Assembly: GCA_948579315.1 (NCBI GenBank)
Contig: CAPAOL010000068.1
Coordinates: 1-7,442 of the forward strand
DNA length: 7,442 bases
Direction of reading: 5' to 3'
Source of the DNA: an uncultured Phocaeicola sp.
GTDB taxonomy: Bacteria > Bacteroidota > Bacteroidia > Bacteroidales > Bacteroidaceae
The position numbers and the translations under genes were made by a program. Numbering within the stretch: position 1 is the stretch's first letter; every line of letters starts with the position of its first letter. Under the pieces are notes generated by a model that saw only the letters and a list, made by a program, of their open reading frames with translations, was not told where the DNA came from and did no database searches. This document shows, piece by piece, positions 1 to 5,036 of this stretch.

Positions 1-136
1 TTTTATATTGTTTTCAAATCACGGATATAGAACCAGCGAATGTTACAATCGGATTACAGCGCAAGGCTAAAAGTGTGTATTCCGCTGAAAATAAAAGATA
101 TAATAATGAAGGTAGTTCGGTGTGTTGATAAAGGTC

Positions 137-165
137 ATCGGTAATTATTACCGGGCTATCGGTAA
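137..165. promoter_or_regulatory. operator-like palindrome with direct repeat
   Basis: ATCGGTAA occurs at 137-144 and again at 158-165, exactly 21 bp (two helical turns) apart. Between them the half-site is inverted, giving a perfect palindrome CGGTAAT-T-ATTACCG at 139-153. This arrangement is what a dimeric DNA-binding regulator commonly uses, but no gene start is visible beside it and the bound protein is unknown. The rest of 1-200 shows no credible gene; it may be the upstream region of a gene lying left of the window. Confidence 0.3.
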
Positions 166-200
166 AGATTATCAGAATTAAGGCTGTTTTATAGTCAAAC

Positions 201-226
201 AAAAAAAAGCGTGTCGCACACGCTTT
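201..226 (-). terminator. intrinsic terminator, minus strand
   Basis: A perfect 9-bp stem AAAGCGTGT (206-214) / ACACGCTTT (218-226) with a 3-nt loop is followed, when read on the minus strand, by eight consecutive T (the A-run at 201-208). On the plus strand only TTT follows, so the terminator acts mainly on leftward transcription. No minus-strand protein gene lies just to its right, which suggests that it ends a small RNA or a longer chromosomal transcript. Confidence 0.75.
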
Positions 227-335
227 CAGTGTAGGTATCTGGTAGGACCTTTGTTAGAGAACGTGACGACACGCTATGCAAGTGCATAGCATAAGCATCA
301 CGCATTTTGCTCTAACAGTTAAAATTTACCAGATT
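206..335 (-). ncRNA. candidate structured RNA ending in a terminator
   Basis: Four nested inverted repeats share one centre: ATCTGGTA 237-244 with TACCAGAT 327-334; GTTAGAG 253-259 with CTCTAAC 310-316; CGTGA 262-266 with TCACG 298-302; and GCTATGCA 273-280 with TGCATAGC 283-290. Read on the minus strand they fold into one long interrupted rod of about 98 nt, followed 10 nt later by the T8 terminator. No start site is obvious upstream (right) of 335. I do not recognise the family. A 6S-like rod is a loose analogy only, since this is shorter than usual 6S RNA. It could instead be a small palindromic element (MITE-like) at the DNA level. The structure is seen directly; its expression as RNA is inferred. 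Confidence 0.45.
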
Positions 336-338
336 CCA

Positions 339-470
339 ATGATAGAAAATGATGATAAGCCAAATAAGCTAACCACGCTTATTTTCAATATAATAGCTAT
401 CGTTGGAGTTGCGGTAGTTTTTCGTCTTTTGCCCCGATTTTCTCAAAAAGTACACCTTTTGTACCCTTGA
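339..470 (+). CDS. possible small single-pass membrane protein
   Basis: A 43-codon open frame begins with ATG at 339 and ends with TGA at 468-470. It has an acidic/polar N-terminus (MIENDDKPNK), one hydrophobic stretch from about residue 11 to 31 (LTTLIFNIIAIVGVAVVFRLL), then a basic tail. The last codons lie inside the left att-like core, so if the cassette integrated here the C-terminus was replaced. Joining the two flanks keeps a frame open and would give a protein of similar length. There is no clear ribosome-binding site, and the start is only 4 nt after a stem of the nested repeats, so chance remains likely. An upstream in-frame ATG at 276 exists but lies in the palindrome. Confidence 0.22.
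   Translation: MIENDDKPNKLTTLIFNIIAIVGVAVVFRLLPRFSQKVHLLYP
444..467. other. putative left attachment core (attL-like)
   Basis: The site is built on an inverted repeat, GTACA (450-454) and TGTAC (460-464), with a 5-bp spacer, a layout typical of tyrosine recombinase core sites. AAAAGTACAC at 446-455 is repeated exactly at 6665-6674, and 20 of 25 bases match over the wider alignment. It lies about 115 bp upstream of the integrase start, where such sites usually sit. The att role is inferred from position and similarity; the exact crossover cannot be fixed without an empty site. Confidence 0.45.
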
Positions 471-541
471 TTGTGAACCGTAGGCATGGGGTAAATGTTA
501 AGGGATGTGTATGGCGATTTTCAAATTATTACACCCCGGAT

Positions 542-549
542 TATATTTG
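542..549 (+). promoter_or_regulatory. integrase promoter -7 box
   Basis: TATATTTG fits the Bacteroidales TAnnTTTG -7 consensus. It lies 17 bp before the integrase ATG, giving a very short leader. A T-rich partial -33 element is seen around 518-521, at roughly the expected 20-bp distance. No Shine-Dalgarno site precedes the ATG, which is usual for this group. Confidence 0.5.
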
Positions 550-566
550 CGCAAAATTAGAATCGT

Positions 567-1814
567 ATGGCAAATTTAGAAAATCGCAAGAAGCAGAATC
601 CCAAGCTCCAGCAGTCGGAATTAAGCGACGGCCGCGCCAGCCTCTACCTTGAATATTATCTCGGAAGGACTGAATCGCCCGTGCTTGACGATGACGGCAA
701 TCAGGTATTCTACACCGATGGAGCGATGGCGGGAAAACCGAAATACAAAATCAAGCATTCCCGCAAGAAAGAAAACCTCAACCTCTACATCTGGCTTCAT
801 CCCCGCAACCAGCAGGAGCGTATGCAGAACAAGAACACTTTCGCCCTTGCCGAGAAGATACGCTTTGAGCGTGAGCAGTCGTTCTTGGAGGACAGGGAGG
901 GTTACCGGCTCCGCAAGGATATGGACGAGGATTTCCTTGAATTCTGCAAGGAGTTCATCAAATCCCCGTCATTCACGAAATACACCCGCATAACGCTCAA
1001 GCATGGTCTGCAAAAGTTCATGGACTTTCTTGCCGGAACACCGAGATATTCCCTTTACAAGAAAAATCTGAAGATGACGCAGCTCACGGTTGATATGGTG
1101 GCGGCCTATGTGGAGTATCTGAAAGAGAACGGAACAGGCGACGGCCCGAAAATCTATTTCCGGATGTTCAAGCGTATGGTTACAACTGCCGTTGACAAAG
1201 ACCTCATCAAGAAAAATCCGTGCCGGGGATTTGTGCTGAAGAACGACAACATGACCCTGCAAAAGGAAATTCTTCTGCCGGAGGAGATACAGCAGCTTGT
1301 GGCTACACACTTCGATGGCGAGAAGGGAGAGATTCACCGTGCCTTCATCTTCGGTCTATATACCGGGGTGCGTTGGTGTGACACAAGCCTGCTCACATAT
1401 CGCAATGTGGATTACTCCACAAAGACGCTGCGTTTCCAACAGCAAAAGACGAAAGACCACAGCAGCCGCAGCTGGGTAATCGTTCCGTTGAACGACACCC
1501 TTATCCGTCTGATTGGTGAGCCGAGCGATGACAACTTTGATGAGCGTGTGTTCAAATTGCCGCATTACAACGTCTGCAACCTGTACCTTCGGAAATGGGT
1601 CAAGGAAGCAGGCATCAGGAAGAAAATTACATGGCATTGCGCGAGGCACAGCTTCGCGGTGAATGTCCTCACCAAAGGAGCGAACATCAAGACGGTGTCA
1701 AGTCTGCTCGGACACACCTCAATAAAGATGACGGAGCGATATCTCCATGTCGTTGACAGCCTCAAACAGGATGCTATTGACTCCCTCGGCGAAATCAATT
1801 ATGCACCGATGTAA
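567..1814 (+). CDS. tyrosine recombinase (site-specific integrase)
   Basis: This 415-aa protein is a complete phage-type integrase that breaks and rejoins DNA at paired att sites through a covalent 3'-phosphotyrosine. An N-terminal arm-binding-like region covers about residues 1-110, a helical SAM-like core-binding domain about 115-225, and the catalytic domain about 230-400. All catalytic residues are visible: R269 in TGVRW, K294 in QQKTKD, H357 and R360 in HCAR, H383 in LGHTS, and the nucleophile Y392 in ERYLHV. Length and layout match the large Bacteroidota integrases of conjugative and mobilisable elements. It starts at ATG 567, just after a good -7 box, and is followed at once by its own terminator, so it is monocistronic. 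It reads away from the proposed left att site, as expected for the recombinase of this cassette. It is visibly richer in GC than the restriction genes. One GGNNCC site (907-912) falls inside it. Confidence 0.95.
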   Translation: MANLENRKKQNPKLQQSELSDGRASLYLEYYLGRTESPVLDDDGNQVFYTDGAMAGKPKYKIKHSRKKENLNLYIWLHPRNQQERMQNKNTFALAEKIRFEREQSFLEDREGYRLRKDMDEDFLEFCKEFIKSPSFTKYTRITLKHGLQKFMDFLAGTPRYSLYKKNLKMTQLTVDMVAAYVEYLKENGTGDGPKIYFRMFKRMVTTAVDKDLIKKNPCRGFVLKNDNMTLQKEILLPEEIQQLVATHFDGEKGEIHRAFIFGLYTGVRWCDTSLLTYRNVDYSTKTLRFQQQKTKDHSSRSWVIVPLNDTLIRLIGEPSDDNFDERVFKLPHYNVCNLYLRKWVKEAGIRKKITWHCARHSFAVNVLTKGANIKTVSSLLGHTSIKMTERYLHVVDSLKQDAIDSLGEINYAPM

Positions 1815-1834
1815 AGTAATCGCTATCCAATCCG

Positions 1835-1874
1835 AAGCCGATAAGTCCGATGTGATTTATCGGCTTTTTCTTTT
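1835..1874 (+). terminator. integrase terminator
   Basis: A 10-bp perfect stem AAGCCGATAA (1835-1844) / TTATCGGCTT (1857-1866) with a 12-nt loop runs into a T-rich tract at 1865-1874 (TTTTTCTTTT). It begins 20 nt after the integrase stop codon. Confidence 0.8.
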
Positions 1875-1963
1875 CGCTGCCAATCCCAATGAGAACAAAA
1901 AAGAAAAAATGGAGCATGAAAATCGGCAATGGGGATTACGACTTTGGAGTAAGACCAACCTAC

Positions 1964-2026
1964 ATTCGGCGAGGGTTTTGAGCAGCTAAATCTATTTCGC
2001 GCTGCTTAAAACATACCTCGCCGAAT
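1964..2026. repeat. long imperfect inverted repeat (63 bp)
   Basis: ATTCGGCGAGG (1964-1974) pairs with CCTCGCCGAAT (2016-2026). After a 3-base bulge (ATA, 2013-2015) on one side, GTTTTG pairs with TAAAAC (one G-T position), then AGCAGC (1981-1986) pairs with GCTGCT (2001-2006), leaving a 14-nt loop. In total there are 23 paired positions. No T-run follows, so it is not a standard terminator. A second small hairpin, GAATCC/GGATTC (2023-2038), overlaps its right arm and would compete with it. It may be a folded single-strand DNA site (transfer or replication origin, or a recombination site) or an RNA structure; the function is unknown. Confidence 0.7.
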
Positions 2027-2040
2027 CCCGACGGATTCCG

Positions 2041-2312
2041 TTGCACATTAAGTAATTATATAAGGTTGTGGAATACGTGGACACGGATTTTATGCCGGAT
2101 TCATGTCTGAAATCGTGGAAAGTGGCATTTCAGTCTGTTGGAATCTCAAAGGGACATAAATATCTGGGATGGCAATGAGGGAAGAATAAGATTTTGCAAA
2201 GGATAGTTAAGGTTGTTTCGGACTAAATATGTAATGAAGTTATGGTTTTGTGGTGAATAAACTACAATGATACAGGCTATTAACGATAACAGTCTTGATT
2301 GCAAGACGGCTG
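2041..2312. other. gene-free spacer
   Basis: This stretch holds no open frame with a plausible protein on either strand. The only structure seen is a 7-bp inverted repeat, CTGAAAT (2107-2113) / ATTTCAG (2127-2133), with a 13-nt gap. I see no clear promoter or RNA gene. It separates the large hairpin from the octamer array. Confidence 0.5.
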
Positions 2313-2445
2313 AAATGATGTAATGACGTATTTATTTATGAATGTCATGATGTCATGACGTAATGACGTAATGATGTATTGACGTGTTGATGTACTTATG
2401 TATGATTGTATTGAAATATTATAGTCTGAATGTCTGGACAGATGA

Positions 2446-2465
2446 CTGAATGACTGTTCATTCAG
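2446..2465. repeat. inverted repeat 1 in octamer array
   Basis: CTGAATGA (2446-2453) and TCATTCAG (2458-2465) form a perfect 8-bp inverted repeat around CTGT. It is followed by ATGATTG, as are the other two copies in the array. Confidence 0.7.
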
Positions 2466-2494
2466 ATGATTGACTGACTGAATGACTGGGTGAT

Positions 2495-2512
2495 TGAATG
2501 ATTAATCATTCA
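2495..2512. repeat. inverted repeat 2 in octamer array (perfect 18-bp palindrome)
   Basis: TGAATGATT (2495-2503) is immediately followed by its exact complement AATCATTCA (2504-2512). The right half-site starts exactly 48 bp after that of copy 1 and is again followed by GATGATTG. A dimeric DNA-binding protein could bind here. Confidence 0.7.
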
Positions 2513-2558
2513 GATGATTGGCTGATTGAATGGCTGACTGATTGAATGGCTGACTGAT

Positions 2559-2576
2559 TGAATGATTGATCTTTCA
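2559..2576. repeat. inverted repeat 3 in octamer array (degenerate)
   Basis: This is a degenerate copy, TGAATGATTGATCTTTCA, in which TGAA-GA pairs with TC-TTCA. Its right half-site starts 64 bp after that of copy 2, so copies 1 to 3 keep the 16-bp register (48 and 64 bp apart). Confidence 0.5.
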
Positions 2577-2639
2577 GATGATTGGCTCGTCCTGGGATAA
2601 ACACAATTTAGCATAGTATTACTAATGAAGATAATATTG

Positions 2640-3323
2640 TTAATCCTCAATTGTATTTCTCAAGCTTTCCAATAAGAGCATCATACGCTTATCAAAATCT
2701 AATAAAAGATTGTGGACAAATTCAGAAAGTTGTACTATGACACTAAGAAATTGATTTGAGGCGTGTATTACTACATCGGCATCAATATCCGATAAAAATT
2801 TATGAGCTTTGAGTATATCATTGGAATAATGATATATCATACACCGACTTTCTTTATTAAATATTGTAGGTTCATGAAAATTAGATTTTATAGAAGCCAT
2901 TTTATCCAAATAAGACCTGTATTTGTCTTTATCTTCATCTGAAAGCGAAGATATTAATGGGTATATTAGTGTATCTTTCAATTTAGTAGATGAAAAACCA
3001 AATACACGCTTATAGGCTTCATTCAAAATCGCTTGAAGATTCTTAATTGCAAAGCGTTGGTCATAATTTGTTAATCCACTTAAATATTGGCGTGTAGCGG
3101 CACAAAGGTCTAAATGTATAAGTGATATCGTAAGTTGACAGGTTAATGCGTTTTTGGTCACATTTAGTGTGTAATTATCCATCATATTAATATTCTCAAT
3201 ATGGGACAGGGTTTGGGCAAGTTTATCAACATTCGGCTCTAATTCTTTAATGGCTTCGCCCATATTAAGAAAAAGATGTCTCGCTTGTTCATATGTCATA
3301 GGATGTTTTGTGGATGTGTCCAT
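2640..3323 (-). CDS. unrecognised helical protein, last gene of restriction operon
   Basis: This 227-aa soluble protein is almost entirely alpha-helical by residue pattern, with no signal peptide or membrane segment. I do not recognise the family. Visible features are an N-terminal helical region (about 10-80), a basic/aromatic block YDQRFAIKNL...YKRVFGF (about 87-110), a polar linker rich in D, S and K (about 125-155), and R160-C-M-I-Y-H165-Y followed by two long hydrophobic helices (about 183-222). R-x4-H followed by Y resembles the active-site motif of HEPN ribonucleases, where the sequence is often RN..xHY; here the N is replaced by C, so this is only suggestive. It follows the 310-aa gene after 33 bp and ends the operon; no clear terminator follows. 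ATG 3323 is the first in-frame start, with no Shine-Dalgarno site. It is AT-rich like its operon partners and could be a toxin/effector, an adaptor, or unrelated cargo. Confidence 0.8.
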   Translation of the reverse strand: MDTSTKHPMTYEQARHLFLNMGEAIKELEPNVDKLAQTLSHIENINMMDNYTLNVTKNALTCQLTISLIHLDLCAATRQYLSGLTNYDQRFAIKNLQAILNEAYKRVFGFSSTKLKDTLIYPLISSLSDEDKDKYRSYLDKMASIKSNFHEPTIFNKESRCMIYHYSNDILKAHKFLSDIDADVVIHASNQFLSVIVQLSEFVHNLLLDFDKRMMLLLESLRNTIED

Positions 3324-3356
3324 TTCGTCAATTCGTAAAGTAAATTTGAAACATAT

Positions 3357-4289
3357 TTACTGCTTATCATCTAAATAGGTAAAAAGGTTTGGAGAAATGT
3401 CTTGAACTTTCTTTTGTTCCTTACGTTTACCAGCGGACGTTATTTCTATCGCAACACCACTAATTAGTTCATAAACCTCCTGAACGAGGTAGTCTGATGC
3501 AATAATATCGCCATTCTCATTAATACTCCTATTGCATTTTAATTGACATTTGATAGCCATCCCTGCTTTGAACACATATATTCCCGCTCGAACTTTAACC
3601 AAAAACTCGGAATCTTGAATATTGAAACTAATTGGCACTCCGTTATATGTGCCACGCCATTTATAATTCTTGTCCGAAATAACTGGACTATCAATAATAA
3701 CAATTGCAGCATCGTTTATTTCGGGATCGAGTTTATTTGAATCAAGGATATATTCATCAAAAGAAGATCGCTTAATAGTTGGCGTACGAAAGCCACTATG
3801 ACTGTTGTTTGATGAAACACTTAGTGAAATTCCTTCTATGGACTCATCTTTAGAAGCAGACTTATAAAAATCAGATTGTTTCTTAACTAATGAATAGCAT
3901 GATTCCAATTCTGACTTGCGTTGTTCAATTTCTAATCTCAGAGCTTCTTTTTGTAATTCAGTTAACTCCGTATCCTCAAATAATCTATCAATACCCTTTT
4001 CTAATAAATGATTGCATGGGTTGTAAAAAAGCAGAGTAAGTAAGGTCGCATAAAAAGTTTTTCTTACGCTTTTTTCTTTCCAAAGAATCTTAAAGTCTTT
4101 GATTACACTGCCTTCTCTTAGTACAGCAGTTTCTACCTTAATCTCACAATTATAAATTTTTGCAAGATGTCTCGCGAATTCAAGAAATGCGGTTGAACAA
4201 GATGCCTCTACAAAAGCATCAATAAAGTGCTGATCGTTATCCGTTTCAAAATGTATTGAAATGGCATCATTGTCTATATCCACAAACAT
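3357..4289 (-). CDS. unrecognised three-part protein, restriction operon gene 3
   Basis: This 310-aa protein has no family that I can name. An alpha/beta N-terminal part (about 1-75) contains the pattern LREGSVIKDFKILW. A short hydrophobic stretch, TFYATLLTLLFYN (78-90), could sit in or on a membrane but is short for a confident transmembrane helix. A charged helix, probably coiled coil, spans about 105-140 (ELTELQKEALRLEIEQRK). A Ser-rich, low-complexity linker covers about 145-180. The C-terminal part (about 195-282) is beta-rich, with YKWRGTYNGVPISF, DSEFLVKV and VFKAGMAIKC, followed by a basic stretch KRKEQKK (288-294). The start codon lies 7 bp after the endonuclease stop, so the genes are co-translated or at least co-transcribed. 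The layout of a sensing domain, hydrophobic anchor, coil and beta domain suits an accessory or scaffold protein, but that role is inferred. Confidence 0.8.
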   Translation of the reverse strand: MFVDIDNDAISIHFETDNDQHFIDAFVEASCSTAFLEFARHLAKIYNCEIKVETAVLREGSVIKDFKILWKEKSVRKTFYATLLTLLFYNPCNHLLEKGIDRLFEDTELTELQKEALRLEIEQRKSELESCYSLVKKQSDFYKSASKDESIEGISLSVSSNNSHSGFRTPTIKRSSFDEYILDSNKLDPEINDAAIVIIDSPVISDKNYKWRGTYNGVPISFNIQDSEFLVKVRAGIYVFKAGMAIKCQLKCNRSINENGDIIASDYLVQEVYELISGVAIEITSAGKRKEQKKVQDISPNLFTYLDDKQ

Positions 4290-4295
4290 CCGACA

Positions 4296-5036
4296 CTAAT
4301 TTTTAGGCTTATAAATATCTACTATGTCCTCCCATCGAGGAATATTGATTTTCACGCCAAACGCTTGTTGATATGAGTCTGCCACTCTTTTTCTCCATCC
4401 AATTGATAGTTCATGAGTATCAGGATACCCAAATAAGGTTTCCTCAATAGCCGAAAGGAAATGTTCCAATGATTGAAACAAAGGATACTTGCGATTATTG
4501 CTGTACCAAGTAGCCGGACGTATTTTATGGATTACATGGTTCTTATATTGAACATTAAGAGCCCATCTATCCATAGACCTACAAATTTCCCAAACATTCT
4601 TTAACCATAAGTCTTGAATAGTGACTACACCTTCATTCGACATTTTGTAGCCAAATATGAGGTATTTTGTATGGAGCATATGTGGCGATTGTAATATTTC
4701 ACGAGCGTATGCCTTAAAATCAGCAATATCAAAACCCGGTGAAGCTTGACGATTGAAGGCTTTGACTTCAAGAAGGTCTACGGTATGATTCTCCGGATTA
4801 AGAAAAATATCGGGTGGCATTTGTGTGTTGACATTAGTGTCAAATGCAATGTTGTTTTTTCTTAACCATCCTTCGAGCCATTCTTGAATGATATTGCCTA
4901 CCACATCCTTTTGTTTGACAATAATGTCCACATCACCGAGATAAAAGCGTATTTGCCCTTCTGCGGTTTTAATCCTATCTACGTTTAGGAGTCTGTCAAA
5001 AACTTCCTCTGCTGTCAATATAATTGGATTATTCAT
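4296..5036 (-). CDS. type II restriction endonuclease, NgoBV/NlaIV-like
   Basis: This 246-aa protein is a type II restriction enzyme of the PD-(D/E)xK fold. The catalytic motif is P75-D76 followed by E90-V91-K92 (PPDIFL...LLEVKAF), which binds the metal ions used for DNA cleavage. The N-terminal block GQIRFYLGDVDIIVKQKD and VVGNIIQEWLEGWL (about 27-58) is what I recall as the signature of the NgoBV family, whose known members cut GGNNCC. The recognition site here is inferred from that resemblance. Length matches the family and the gene looks intact. Its ATG lies inside the end of the methyltransferase gene (8-bp overlap), implying translational coupling so that methyltransferase is made first. 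The stop TAG is 6 bp before the next gene. An m5C methyltransferase partner is what known NgoBV/NlaIV systems have, which supports the call. Confidence 0.88.
   Translation of the reverse strand: MNNPIILTAEEVFDRLLNVDRIKTAEGQIRFYLGDVDIIVKQKDVVGNIIQEWLEGWLRKNNIAFDTNVNTQMPPDIFLNPENHTVDLLEVKAFNRQASPGFDIADFKAYAREILQSPHMLHTKYLIFGYKMSNEGVVTIQDLWLKNVWEICRSMDRWALNVQYKNHVIHKIRPATWYSNNRKYPLFQSLEHFLSAIEETLFGYPDTHELSIGWRKRVADSYQQAFGVKINIPRWEDIVDIYKPKN

Larger units (their letters stand above)
2313..2588. repeat. 8-bp periodic repeat array (about 34 units)
   Basis: Cutting the sequence every 8 bp from 2313 gives about 34 consecutive related octamers with no register break up to 2584. The left part (about 2313-2408) has units such as TAATGACG, TAATGATG, TCATGACG and TATTGACG. 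The right part (about 2441-2584) has GATGATTG, AATGACTG, ACTGATTG and AATGGCTG. Four units between 2409 and 2440 are degenerate. In the right part the octamers pair into 16-bp units, for example two adjacent exact copies of ATTGAATGGCTGACTG at 2525 and 2541. An 8-bp period puts TGA stops in every plus-strand frame, so it is not coding on that strand. It lies between the convergent integrase and restriction operon. A protein-binding array such as a partition, iteron or transfer-origin region is possible, but no partner gene is present here. Confidence 0.85.

Noticed and set aside
14..202. 62-codon minus-strand frame
   Set aside because: It starts at a TTG inside the terminator T-run, shows no domain or plausible composition, and overlaps an operator-like palindrome.
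444..467. tRNA gene as the integration target
   Set aside because: No cloverleaf or tRNA 3' end can be found near either core; the target appears intergenic.
969..1337. 122-codon minus-strand frame inside the integrase
   Set aside because: Antisense shadow of a strongly supported integrase with all catalytic residues.
1747..1989. Plus-strand frame over the integrase end, terminator and hairpin
   Set aside because: It overlaps the integrase in another frame and runs through the terminator and large hairpin; no protein-like pattern.
1964..2026. Simple transcription terminator
   Set aside because: No T-run follows the hairpin on either strand, and the integrase already has a good terminator 100 bp upstream.
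2313..2588. CRISPR array
   Set aside because: Units are 8-16 bp in contiguous tandem with no unique spacers of uniform length, and no cas gene is present.
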